A program made the translations under genes and the position numbers. From Davidsoniella eucalypti (taxonomy: Eukaryota > Ascomycota > Sordariomycetes > Microascales > Ceratocystidaceae), in assembly GCA_004009845.1 (NCBI GenBank), contig RMBW01000143.1:1-63046 (forward strand): DNA of 63,046 nucleotides. The letters run 5' to 3'. Position 1 is the stretch's first letter, and each line of letters opens with the position of its first letter. The notes below the pieces were generated by a model. It was given only the letters and a program-made list of their open reading frames with translations, did not search any database and was not told the DNA's origin. Shown here one piece after another: positions 36,201 through 47,917 of the stretch.

Positions 36201-38077
36201 AGGCTGGGCCTGAGCCGGAGAAAACTTGCTGCCCGACGTACGCTTGCTGTTCATACCACGCTCTCCAGAACCGACGATAGTGCCGGCTGTGACATGGCTA
36301 TCACCCTGGCCAATACCGGCCCAGGGGACTTCGTCGTCATCATCGACACCATCACTGCTGCTAGTACGTCCAGCAGAGCTAGTTCTCTGGCCCTGGCGAA
36401 GGCCCATGGCAGCTCCGGTTCCAGCTCCAATGGCAGCACCACCGACGGCAGCAGTAGCAGGAGCGACATAGTCGCCAGTAGAAGAACCCATCAGCTGTTG
36501 GATGTCGTTGTACCAAGCTAGCATCTGCTCATAGTTTTCAGCACGAAAGATCCAGGTGTGGCCACGGTGAAGGCCACCGGACTGACGACCCTTGAGAATG
36601 AACTTGTTGTTGGCACCGCCGCTAGCTGAGTGCGATCCTAGAGACTGGTCAGGTATATACAGGGACATCACCGGGCTAGTGCTATCCTCAGACTTGAACT
36701 CGTGGAGATAAGTAGGAGTCAGGACGTACCAACCACCGGTGAAGCTCTTAAGATACTTGCCCTTGCGCTCCAGAGGACCGGCGCGGATCTTGCGAACTGA
36801 AGCATGATCCATACCAGAATAGGTGATCTGGTCAACAGTGCGCATGGGGACATTGGCCAGGAACATATCGTTGCTTGACTGAAGCCAGTGGTTGTATTCG
36901 ACATCACGGGGGTAGCTAACGATAGTAGTGCGCAGATCCTCGGATGTGTTGTAGTTCAGAGAGCTCTCACGCTTCAGAATACCAGCGATAGCGTTGAAGG
37001 ACTTCTGGATCTCGTATACAACGATGGCCTCCAACTCACGGCCAGATACCTCCATGTTACGATGGGCCTGCTGAAGGTAGTTCTCCTCCTTAATCTGCTT
37101 GGCGATCTGGCGGTCAGCAGCATGGCGATAGATATAAGGATCGGTCTTAGGAGTACCGTCGGTCACGGTGGACGTTTCGGTCAGCGCATCGTTGAGAAAG
37201 CGAACGGCCTTCTTCGAGCCATCCATCTCACGATCAATGTTGCTCTTGAAATCGCTAGTCAAGCCACGGATCTCCTTGATCTTCGAGGCAAGCTCGGAAC
37301 GCAGCGAGTTGAGAGCGCCGACAACGTCACTCTCGATCTCATGAGATTTATCAGCCTCATTGATGGCCTTCTCACTGTAAGCCTCCATTATATGAATGCC
37401 ATCAACAATGCCACCAGAAGTGAGAAACTCCTTTGGAAGATTGATGGATCTACCACTCTGTAGAAGCTTGTTGTGGGCCTTCGAACGAGACTCAAAGTGG
37501 CTTTCGGTTTCCTTGAAATATGAGATCAGGTCCTTGAGAATCTGGCGATACGCTGTAATGATGTTAGTCAATGTCTTAAAGAATGAGCTACTTTGGAAAA
37601 CTTACACTCGAATCGATCAGCAAGAATATCACTAGGGTTTGTCTCGGTAGGAATTGGGCAATAGAAGGGACTAGAGAGGTCCGCGTTATCGGCACCTCTA
37701 GCCTTGGAGGTGCTCTGGGCGCCATAAGCTTCCTGCCCGCCGTCAAAAGTAGTAGCCTGCTGGTTTCTCGAGGTGCCTTCGGCGGGGCGCGAGCCACCGC
37801 CAGTGCGGCTAGACAGTATCATATGGTCGGCCGAAGAAGTCGAGATGTTGCGCTGGTGCTTGGAAGTCTGGCCCGAGGCAAGCTCTTCACTAAACTTGCC
37901 GGTGGGGCTAGTTCCAGCGCCGCCTCCCTGAATGTCACGGTAGACATCGGTAGCAGCATGCGAGTGCTCAGCATGATAACGCGGAGCAGCTGCGTTCGAG
38001 CTACCGGTACCGTGGGTAGTCTCGGCCTCTCTACCCTTGTTAAGGGTCGTGTTGATAGCGTTTTTGATGGTAGACAT
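30249..38077 (-). CDS. SLM1: SLM1-type PH-domain protein with giant low-complexity tail, two exons
   Basis: Model: complement(join(30249..37552,37606..38077)), 2591 aa. Exon 1 (157 codons) is disordered and ends in ILADRFE. Joining gives ADRFESYRQILKDLISYFKE, the start of the F-BAR-like helical domain of Slm1/2 proteins (about 150-370). A PH domain follows at about 415-512 (GPLERKGKYLKSFTGGWYVL to YEQMLAWYNDIQQL). Slm proteins bind PI(4,5)P2 at the plasma membrane and eisosomes, and carry TORC2 signals to actin and sphingolipid control. Yeast Slm1 is under 700 aa, so the ~2080-residue tail is the oddity. It is Ser/Thr/Ala/Gly/Gln-rich with at least 14 short Ala/Gly-rich apolar segments and a Lys-rich run near 1765. 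There are RRxS sites near 1465-1515 and a conserved-looking helix AWSMIDAAEQELRELGELP near 1430. The tail frame is open without a stop over 7 kb, which supports it being translated. Function of the tail is unknown. Confidence 0.9.
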
Positions 38078-40210
38078 GGTCGCTAGTTGTCCAGAATATG
38101 GGCGTGTAGATGGGACAGCCTCACTGGAGTAATAAACAGTTACAAGATAGGATGTAGTGGATAAGTGTCAGATATAAATCGCCGTAGGGTTGTTCGATAT
38201 GGCAAGTAGAATATCTGGGTGAGATACACCAAAGATGTTGAATGTAGAGGGTTTCAAGCAAAGATAGAGCTCAAGCAAGGCCACGAGAGATTGGGCGTTT
38301 CTCTCCGGGAAAGGCTAGAACTGAGTGATTTGAGATGGACAATGACAATATAGCGTCAATGGCAAATTATTGATAATTAGGTAAAGCACAAGTAAGTTGA
38401 ATCAAATTAAAATTGGTGGGCAGCCAAATATTCGATGAGAGGAAGAGGGAGATCTCTTGTTGAGTAGCTAGAAACGGAGCAACTTCCGTACTTAAATAGA
38501 AGCATGACATCAGACCAAACCAGCAACATCCCGTTATGCCATCCGTTCCTGTTTCCATCACTGTCTAGCTTTCTACAAAACGCCGAGAACAGTTGCCTAA
38601 TTAGGGAGCAACTTTGTGTGGAGCCGGCCGTGTAAGACGGGCAGCTGCTACATCACCCTACCCTGGCTCTGTTTAAGGGATACAACCTGGGTCACAATGC
38701 TTAGTATGTGGCGCAGAAGTACCTCGCTATCATCCAAGCTAGAAAGTACGCCACAACTCACAAATGCGTTCGGATGACCTCACCAGACATCACATTATAA
38801 GTCTAGCAAGCTTGCCTAGAGCTCCTACGGCTTAGGCTTATCCATCCTTTCTCTCGCTGGATTTATGTATTTTGTGTTCTTGGAGCTAGAACTAAGGCAA
38901 AGCGAATGCGCAAGTCAACAGATATAAAGCTCAGCGTTAGTTCAAGAACTCATTCAGGAACCCATTCAAGAACTCATCGACGGCCTACATCCAATTGGTT
39001 CTTTATTAACCGGGTTGTTTGGTTCCTGTATCAAAATGGAGCATCAGATATGCCGTGTGTCAACCAGAACAGCCAATTCCGCCGTCTGCAACCTTATTCG
39101 CAGACCTACATTCCCACCACATAAGCATATTTGCATGCATCTCAGACATAACATCACATCCCTTCCATGTCTCCAACTCGGCCTTTCCCAGGATTTGTTT
39201 TAAAATATCATCTTTCTTCTTCCACTACCGTCTTGGCTTTTGTAGATTCAATGACGTCTTCTCGACAGGCACATGCCCATTGCGGGAGACCATTGACGTC
39301 TTGTCTCTCTCCAAAATCCCTTCCCTGATACTAGTAGAGTCAGTAGTGTCTTGTCCCGTGCCGCTTTTTGCTTCCTGTATCTCCGGAGGGCTTGTCTCAC
39401 TACCGACAGCACATAGCTAGAATAGGTAAGGCAAGTGGCTAGTTCCACAGCTCGATTTGTATCAAGCATCGAGCCAGGACTGTGGCAACTACACCGACTA
39501 GCTCAAACTCGGATTTCTGGCTATAACGCTATCCGTTGCCACTAACTCTCCAAAAGGCCCGGATGTCTAGTCTCGTTTTGCGCATATTTCATGACTCGGT
39601 AGGTAATCATGTAGACCCGAATATTACATGCAAATAATGTACGAGGTTGAGCCATAGTTAGAGGAAATCCCGCCACAACACTACACTAACCAATTCAATA
39701 GCACGCTAAATATATCAGTTTCATCCGTAAATCTCAGCTATGCTTTTGTACCGAAAATGATCACCAGCTCCCTTTAAGAAAGACATTTCTCATCATTGTT
39801 CGCGAGGCCACAACGTCACTATTCCCCAAGTTGCCGCTTTAGACTTGCTACTTGGCATACTCTAAACGACAACTTGACAGGAACCCAAAACTTCAATATC
39901 GGGAAGTTTGATGAGAATACAGTGGCTTCTTATATAGAGTTGCGTCGACAAATTATCAGTTTACACCTAATAGTATCTGGCATGAAATATCCATCGCGCG
40001 GAGAAATAACTTTAAAGAAATCGTGATATTAAAGTTATGTAGTGGTTATGGAAAATATCAAGGTCAGAACGCCGTCCTTCAACCGAAAAATAAATGTGGT
40101 AGAGAAAAAAAGATGAGCATTATCATGCTCTCGTGTTTTGAGAAAACGGTTCAGTATGTGTCGGAGTATATGCATAATCAAAAGAGACAGAGACTCATTA
40201 ATTCCATCTA
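38078..40210. other. SLM1-type promoter and LDB17 3' flank
   Basis: Both neighbours read leftward, so this holds the SLM1-type promoter (proximal part) and the 3' end of the LDB17-like gene. It has a TAGGGTT motif at 38185-38191 about 110 bp before the SLM1-type ATG, and a triple 12-bp repeat at 38941-38976. No coding gene was recognised; the largest frame (39019-39420, 133 codons) has no domain. Confidence 0.5.
38941..38976 (+). repeat. Three tandem 12-bp repeats resembling heat-shock elements
   Basis: TTCAAGAACTCA, TTCAGGAACCCA, TTCAAGAACTCA in direct tandem. Each holds TTCnnGAA, the inverted pair of the Hsf1 site nGAAnnTTCn, with a 4-bp gap between units. About 860 bp upstream of the SLM1-type start codon. 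Confidence 0.55.
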
Positions 40211-42256
40211 TCAATCCCGCTTAACATCCACTGCCACATTATCCGAAACAGGCATAGCTAGCCGCTGCCTTCTTGGTGGTGGTGCCTTAGGTGGTATCTT
40301 CTTAGGCGTTGAACATCCTGTGTTATCTATGCTGCTTGTGCCTGAAGATATACTACTCACACTATCACTATGGCCGTGTGCACCAGCCCCAGTTACTGCC
40401 GGTGCGTTGGTTGAGCCAGGAGCAGCTCCGGATTTCTGAAGGTGAGCGATCAATACTCCATGTCGATGCCTAGGGACCTGTGGCAGTGGCTTTTTTGACC
40501 GTGTAGACGTAGTAGATGTGACGGAAGATGCGACCGAAGTTACTGAGACGGTTTCAGATGGAGTGGGTGATGGAGAAGGTGTTGCCCCTTGCATAGCAAT
40601 TATAGGTGCCCCGGTTGGTGTCATGCTATTTGTCCGTGATATGGGCGAAGAATCACTCGAAGCCATCATGGGAAGCTCGCCAGCAATCACCCCGTCTATT
40701 CTCGGCATATCGCCACTAATATCTGCGGTGCGACTAGGAGTTGTTACGCCCGGCTTTTCCTGGACAGCAGCTACGTCTCCAACACTAACCGTGCTGCCGG
40801 TTTCTGAGAGTGTGAGGCTCATACCCAATAATTTCTGCGCAAGTTCTTTGTCCTTTCTTTGAGGAACGCCCCCAGTCAGATCTGTTGCTGACTGTGATGG
40901 AGAGTCATAGACATTGGCTTTTACGTCATCGTCGGGAGCCTCCAAGCTAACTTCTGATGCTGTCTGGTCTTTGAGCCAATCGACTTTTCGTACTCGCTCG
41001 ACAAGTCGCAGTGTAGTCTCGTCCGTGGGTGCAAAGTGTGCATTTATAGAGCCTGCTTGGCCTGCCACCAAGTTTAATACACCCAGAATGTCATGGCGTT
41101 TGTAATGTGAGTGTGATTGATTGAGCTGCGTATGGCTCAAAAGAGGGTAAAGCACACGGAGATATGTATGTCGAAGTGAAGCCTTATCCTCAGGAAGGTC
41201 CATTAGATTACGTAGGATGATATCAATCAGGACCTTGAGATCGTTTGTGTAGAAGTACTCATATGTGGCCCTATTTGTAAATAGTAGGTACAGCACTTTG
41301 AGAATTAGAAGCTGATAGGAAGTCTCAACTTCACGATTAAGCAACAAAATGATGTTCTCTCCAAAATTCCGATATGAAGAACCCTCCAAACTGAGCAATT
41401 TTATCACTCGGTTAGTGAGAGGTGCTTCAGTAATAGTGCTATCAGGTGCTATTGTTGAAGCGAGCATATATTGTTCATTCAAAACCAACTGAAAGATTTT
41501 GTTAGTAACCAAGTTCCCGAATAAGTTCCGCTCCAGGCAAGACAAACGTACCAATACCCTAATTGTTGGGTTATCTCGGGCATCGTCAGAAACGCTTTCT
41601 ATTGCTTGTAGTAAGTGTGCCACAAATAAATCATCGATGCGTACAAGATCCTCCCTGCGCAATCTTTCTACGCGAGACATCTCAAACATGAGTTCCAGCA
41701 AAAGAAAATGCAGTCTTGCATCCCCACGCCCTCGACCATGGCGATAGATAAGTTCAGCAAGGCGTGGAAAGCATGATTTCTCAATCATGAGCTTAAAGAT
41801 ATCTGGATCAGTGCGCCCGTCCAATAGCAAAAACCACGCTACCACATGCAAAGGCGCACACTCATCTTCTTGTCCAAGATTCGCAACCAATTGCGCCCGA
41901 ACGTAATCTTTGTTCTCTTCAAAGACAAGACTCTTCATCAATTTGTGGGCGCAGTTGGCGACATCGTCCTCGGAATGCAACAGGGCATCACGCACTGCAG
42001 CAACGAGATACAGCCACGATCGTAGTGTGTGGTCGATTAATTCGTGCGTTCGGCATCGTTTCGTTAGACATTCATCGAGGGCTACAGATGAGACGGTGGT
42101 AGTACGTTAGCACATGCATTTTAGTATTTTTGTAGTACCGCGAACGCAAAGAGTATGCACATCGATTCACTGGCGTTATCGAGAGGCAGAATACAAGGCC
42201 GGAAACTTACCGAGCCAAAATTGATCCTCAGATTCAAGGCGATCAAAGGTCGCCAT
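40211..42256 (-). CDS. LDB17: LDB17/SPIN90-like endocytic actin regulator, two exons
   Basis: Model: complement(join(40211..42081,42211..42256)), 638 aa. The first exon is only 46 nt (MATFDRLESEDQFWL) and joins in phase 1 to ALDECLTKRCRTHELIDHTL. Residues to about 400 form an all-helical armadillo-like domain of the SPIN90/Ldb17 leucine-rich family (formerly DUF2013). The C-terminal part is disordered Ser/Thr-rich sequence ending in two proline motifs, KKPLPQVPRHRHG and KKIPPKAPPPRRQR, suited to SH3 partners such as Sla1 or Bzz1. Known family members sit at endocytic actin patches, where they regulate actin and Arp2/3. The intron starts GTAAGT and ends TGTAG. A CRE palindrome lies about 840 bp upstream. 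Confidence 0.87.
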
Positions 42257-43354
42257 GATCGTAATGGGGTGTATGAGCGAGAAGGAAGAGAGAGGTTGAG
42301 TCAGATATATCCAGGACTGTACATCGCTGCCACTGTCGGATTCTAGAAATTATGGTGGTCGGCTTGGTCAGTCGAGCAGACGTGATAGGGCTGAGAAGCA
42401 GAGGTTTATCGATAACAATGAGGGAACGGCGAGATTCGTATCTATATAGATGCAGATTTCAAGAGGTCAGAGTCAAAAAATCAAGATCGCAAGTATCCAA
42501 CGCCCGACTGTCGATCGAGAAGTGTAAGAGTAGCAGCCGTTGAAACAAGATATTCTTAGCGTCGCATCAAGTTGTTCCGTTTGAGAGAAAGTAAGTGGCC
42601 GCTTAATCAGTAGAAGAGCGTAGCAGAAGCGAGATTTTTAGAGCGTCAAACAAGCCCCGAGCCGTTAAGGATCGGCGGTACAACACAATGCTAAATTGAA
42701 TGAAAAACCTCGTAAAGAAGTCGTTGTCTAGGCGGGCGATTTTATTTCCACAAGCCCTGTCCGAGCACACGACGCAGTGCGATTAGAATTCAATAGTAGA
42801 ATGGTAGTATGTAGAAAAAAAGAAAGATAGCAGTGCGCCTCGCGAAGAAGTGCGTGCATTTGCATTCGACTATTCTTTCGACTATTCTTGGCTTTCCCGC
42901 TTCTGTTGCCCAATGCAGATAGAATATGGAAATACGGACTTCGTCTACTTGTTCCGTGGTAAATGCGGCAAGCAAAACAGATAATAGCGTCTTTAAAGTA
43001 TGGACTAATGTTAAGTATGATGAAATAATGTAGAAACGCTAGTTGGGTCTCGACGCTACTCTATGACGTTAGCTGTAGTGAACGTAGCTGACGTCAGCTG
43101 CTGCCAGCTGTCTCGTCTGAGAGACATCTGTATAACCCTAATAGGAACTGTGTCTCGAACTCATCGTAGGTCAGTAAAGTGAAATTCCATTATGTAGCTT
43201 ACTACAAGTACACAGTGAAGAGATGAGTAATTGGAAGTGTTTGAAGTTGAAAATTTCAATATGATATAAAGTTACCAGCCAACGCCTTGAAAACCCCCCC
43301 AACAATAGTGAAAATGAATACCACCCTAAAATGCATATCTAAACATCACGTTGC
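42257..43354. other. LDB17 promoter and LRO1 3' flank
   Basis: Both flanking genes read leftward. No gene seen. Notable are the CRE-containing palindrome at 43086-43099, nearby CAGCTG repeats, a GTCTC/GAGAC inverted pair just after it, and AACCCTAA at 43134-43141. Confidence 0.5.
43086..43099. promoter_or_regulatory. Perfect 14-bp palindrome containing a CRE (TGACGTCA)
   Basis: AGCTGACGTCAGCT is self-complementary and its core TGACGTCA is the full ATF/CREB site bound by fungal AtfA/Sko1-type bZIPs. It lies in the long region upstream of the LDB17-like gene and about 250 bp beyond the LRO1 stop. Confidence 0.5.
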
Positions 43355-45390
43355 TCATTCAGAAGAAATCTTGACCTTATTTGAATATCCTAGAATATTA
43401 CTGACACGCAAATCCTTGATTTCGTCGCCTTTGCCGGATGCAACCTTGAGGATAAGTTCATTCAGTTCCTGTCTACCAAGGATGTCCACATGATCGGCTG
43501 TGTTAGCACCACCACGAGGATTGAACGGCTCCGGGTCATGCTGCATTTCAACTACTTTGATCTGGGCGCCTGCAGGGTTGTAGCGGGGCATCAGCCATCC
43601 TTTGTTGCACATGTAACCGGTGCTCATCAGACTGACTGTTCCGTCGCCCTCGCCCATGATGACACCGTGATCGATGTGATCCTCGGTAACGCTGGTATCG
43701 ATGGTGAGGTTCAGATGAGAGTTGATAATGGTATCAGGGTGCTTGTAGTAGTAAGCGCGCTCGGTAGACTTGCCGACTCCATAGAAGCAGTATATTTTTA
43801 GATTGGGGGCGAGAGGCAATCTGGTCTCTAGAGGATTTATCCACTTAGACGGGTTTTCTTCATTTGCGTTGACCTCCTCTGCGGTGTTAGCAACTCCACG
43901 CGAGTAGGCCTTGTTCATCATTGTCTGATACCACTCCTCAGTCGTGTTGTACAGATAGCTCATAGTATCGTCGACGGTGAAGTTACGGGCAGGAGTCGTG
44001 AAGTTCTCACCGCCCTTGAAGTTTAATAGTGCGCCATACGTAAATGTCTGGCCAGGTGTGTCGTCAGGGGCAGAGTTTAAGTCGCCCCAGACGGCGGTAC
44101 CACCGATAGGAAGCATAGAAGAGATACCGGGCATGGCTCTAAATAGCTCAGCGCGCTCAGTTTTGCTCAAGAACTTTTCCAATCCATAGACTGCAAATGC
44201 ATTGAGTTGAGCAGTATCGCGCATCTCACCTGATAGTAAAGCGGTAGCACCTTTGACGGCACCGAGCATGCAGCCGCTGATATTAATCCAAGATTCGACG
44301 TAACGGTCTACCCAATCGTCACCGCCACGGCCGCCCTGTGCAGAGGCGACCCAGTGGAAGAAGTAGAAAAGGACTTGACTGCCCATACTGTGAGAGACAA
44401 GAACAGCTTTCTTGCCCCCAGTATCGACTGAGCTCTCGATATGAGCCTTCAGACGGCTGAAGTATTGATCACGTACTTCCAAGTTTGCGTACGATAGACG
44501 CCAGTCGTAGGCGGCTGTGTACGAGTTGGTAGGGTCATAGCCGATAGAAGCAAGGTTTTCAAAGATTTTGCTCCAGATCCAGTATCCAGTGATGAAGAAG
44601 TCAGTAGCATCGAATCCTTGGGCAGCTCGGAGCTTGACGTTTGGTGGGTCAAGGCCTGTCTTGGTGTCAAGAACAATGTGACTCTTCCACATCTCCTTAT
44701 CAAGGACAAGTGCACGCATCATGGTCCAGCTACCCCAGAGTCTTTTGCGGAAGTAAGGCCGAGAGATGTTGGAAGTTCCCCATGACTCAAGACCGGTGGA
44801 AATAACACCAGGAATCATGACCATGGGATGGGTAGCTTGATAGCCTTCGGATGCCATCTTGAGGCCTATGGAGAAAGCCTCTGAGCTCGCAACAGCTTCT
44901 TTCTCGCCATTCTTTGCACAATGTTAGTGAATTGTATTCAAAGATAGAGATAGCACGGATGCATAGATCATACCAGAAGATCCCTCACATCGCTGACAAA
45001 GCTGGTGGGTAGAGTCGATGGGAAAGCTTCATATAAACTTTCTATGCTGAGATCGCCGAGTTCAGGGAAATCGATAAGATCGTTGTTCTTGGCGAAGAAA
45101 CCCGCTGCCACGATACCAAACAGACTTCCTAAGAAGAATATAAAAGTATTGCGCCGGCGACGGCCAGGCGGGTTGACTTTCTTAGCAGATGGTAGGTCAA
45201 CTTTGATCGTAGTCGTAGGCTTCTTCCCTAAGCTAGCGGGATGAGCTTCTTGCGATTCCTTGACGCCGATAGTGGAAGCTGCAGCAAACCGGTCGGCAGT
45301 GACGCCAGTGCTGTGCGCCTCGGTCTGTTTATTCGAGTCTTGTCCTCCCGAAGAGCCGGCGACATCGCGCCGACGGATTTCGGAGGGCAT
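43355..45390 (-). CDS. LRO1: Phospholipid:diacylglycerol acyltransferase (PDAT), two exons
   Basis: Model: complement(join(43355..44911,44974..45390)), 657 aa, close to yeast Lro1 (661). It transfers an acyl chain from a phospholipid to diacylglycerol to make triacylglycerol at the ER/nuclear envelope. Layout: a cytosolic N-terminus ending in the basic patch GRRRR, one TM segment at 81-100 (NTFIFFLGSLFGIVAAGFFA), then a lumenal LCAT-family alpha/beta hydrolase domain. The catalytic triad is visible: S314 in VSHSMGSQ, D562 in GEGDGTVSL and H613 in ADHVDILG. The oxyanion-side motif is MIPGVISTGLESW. The 62-nt intron joins in phase 0. It is divergent from NAA30 across a 1.5-kb shared upstream region. 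Confidence 0.95.
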
Positions 45391-46904
45391 GGCGAGAGTG
45401 CTCGGAAGGTATTATATATTCGACTTCAGCGAAGGTTTCGATGGGCCTTGTGTGGCGATTGCGATGTATTTATGACGGTGTAGAAGACGATATACTGGAA
45501 TGAGGAGAAAAAGAAGAGAAGGATAGACTGAAGAGACAAAACTTGGCTGTAGAGAGGGAGAGGGAGCTAGGCAAGAACGCTGTTTATGGGCGGTGGAAGC
45601 TTAAGCGTAGAGCTTGATTTTAATTTGGCGGATCGTCGGGATAGTCAGAGAAAGAAAGCAAAGCTTAGGCTTTTGGGCTTCCTTTTAACGTCCTTTTAAC
45701 GAGCAGGTCTTAAAATGCGCCTCGGTCGAATCAAGCGTCCCGGTGATGAAGTCAGTTGAACACTATTATAACTAGAAAAAAAAGGAAGAATGAAAATACA
45801 GCTGATATTTGACGGCGAATAAATGGAAAGCACCAGCGTAATTTTTTGATGGTTATCCTGTTTAGCTTCCGCGTAACCCCACCTATTCAACTATGTACTT
45901 GTAGACTTTTTGTAGACGTTGATGTGCCGCTTTAGTGCATTAGTGCTTTAGTGCCCTTTTTCGCTTTTAATTGCTTTCTGGGTGGACTTGGCAGGGCACC
46001 ATTTTGTTAGTGCGTGTACCGCTGCAGCCAAATTTGGCGCTATGGGTACCGATAGCCTGACCCAGTATTTGAACCAGTACCTATGATGCTGGTGCATCCC
46101 TTTTGATCATGGTTGTTTTTTGCTACCTTGGTTTTCTTTTTCTTTTGTATATACCGTCGACCTTATACATACTACGAAGAATCTTGGAACATTCAGATAT
46201 ATCTTGATGGCTACTGCCTGCTTCGTCATTTTAGCACAATAACGTAGTAATATATATGCATGTAGTTATAGCTAGCGAATCCACAATCACATGTTTTTCT
46301 TAGAGATTTTATGCCTGGGCCGGGGTGGTTGACTTGTTTGTCATCTCCAATTCAACTTTGCCTGACCAACTAACCAGCTGCCTTGTCAACCCAAACTATG
46401 CTTTAAGCCTCATCTTTGACCCAAATGATCTTCAGCCATCTGCTATTAACCACTCTTTGGAATTCACTTTCTCTTTTTGAAACACTCTACTGTGCTATTT
46501 TGCTGACCTATCTAGCTTTAACATCGCTTGTATTATCATGACCAAGTAGCATAGTCAGCCTTGCCTGCTATTTGTACTAGCAATAGATGACACCGAGGGC
46601 TCGCTATACTCATTGCACTTCGGACTCCGACATCCCGCCTAATGCGGACTGCTCACTACAGACCGGCTTCTACAATTCATTGAAGTGGACATCTTATAAT
46701 ACCATCTTTTGATCGGCCGCAACGGGATTCCGTATATCATCATAGCCTCAGTCGTCTCTTTTCTCGCGCCTATTCTTCATCCATTTTCATCGCCGCCCGC
46801 TTCGGCTCCCATTTTTGTCCTTGTCGCATAGTAACCCCCGGTCGTGTTCTGGATTTCTTAGAAGAAAGCCGTCGAGCTTTGCTACGTTTGTTTTTACTTG
46901 CATC
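45391..46904. promoter_or_regulatory. Divergent upstream region of LRO1 and NAA30
   Basis: About 1.5 kb separates two head-to-head start codons. No gene seen. Small direct repeats occur: CCTTTTAACG twice at about 45684-45702, and TTTAGTGC-type words three times at about 45932-45954. CT-rich sequence precedes the NAA30 ATG. Confidence 0.45.
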
Positions 46905-47691
46905 ATGGCAGCCCTAGTCGAAGCTCAACCTATTTCCAATGTTTGCACAGCAGACCGCAAAACTAGCCCCCTTTCTATCAAGCTCAAATACATCCAGTAT
47001 AACCATGGTCTAGAGCAACGATATCTCCCAGACATCCGTGCTCTGATAGCCAAGGATCTCAGCGAGCCTTACAGCATATATGTATACCGTTACTTCTTAT
47101 ACCAATGGGCCCATCTGTGCTTCCTCGTAAGTCTAGCTACTAGCCCTACCCACTCTCGTAAAAATCCATCATCATGCAAGGCCCGGGCTACTAATGGCGG
47201 GTTCTCTTCTTTTTTTGGCAGTGTCACATGTCAGCACAACCTCTTGTTCTCTCTAGCTAACGCGTGCCCCTCTTTCTAACAACTAGGCACTAAACGAGGA
47301 GGACGAGTCTCTAGTTGGTGTTATAATCTGCAAACTTGAAGTTCATTCATCCCGTTCACCGTCGACACGGCGAGGCTACATTGCCATGCTAGCTGTCGAG
47401 TCAGCATGCCGTGGGCACGGCATTGCAACCTCGCTCGTGAAACAAGCCATTGATATCATGGCGGAACGCAATGCCGACGAAATTGTGCTGGAAACTGAAG
47501 AGACAAACAAGCCAGCCATTCAGTTATACGAACGTCTAGGCTTCTTGCGATCTAAAAAGCTTCATCGCTATTACCTGAACGGAAGTAGCGCATATAGATT
47601 AGTGCTTCTACTAAAAGCCATCGACCCCGAGCGAGCCTTCATAGATGATATCGATCATAACCCTATGTCGTTGATGGGTGGTGTTATATAG
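46905..47691 (+). CDS. NAA30: NatC N-alpha-acetyltransferase catalytic subunit, two exons
   Basis: Model: join(46905..47126,47287..47691), 208 aa. It is the GNAT-fold subunit (yeast Mak3) that acetylates N-terminal Met followed by a hydrophobic residue, on ribosomes, with Naa35 and Naa38. Family marks: the substrate-side YSIYVYRYFLYQWAHLCFL across the splice, GYIAMLAVESACRGHGIATSL containing the acetyl-CoA P-loop (RGHGIA), EIVLETEETNKPAIQLYERLGF and RYYLNGSSAYRL. The start is the first ATG; upstream frame extension would need TTG. The 160-nt intron joins in phase 0 with acceptor ACTAG. The usual RGxG motif is RGHGIA here, within family variation. Convergent with the DUF1917 gene, 226 bp between stops. 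Confidence 0.93.
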
Positions 47692-47917
47692 GCTTCTATA
47701 TAAAGGAGAATAGGTATTCATAGGCCATGCTAAAAGGTTATGTGCCATCCACATCCATTGTGATATACATCGGATCATTACAAGCGCTATTTTCCATCTA
47801 CTTGAGTCATTCCGTCTTTCACCAAATTTCATTGTTCATGACTAGTATCAAACGTATAGACGTTTCTATCTCCATGATAATAGCATCGTTTTGTATTACC
47901 ACGATTTGAGAGATTTC

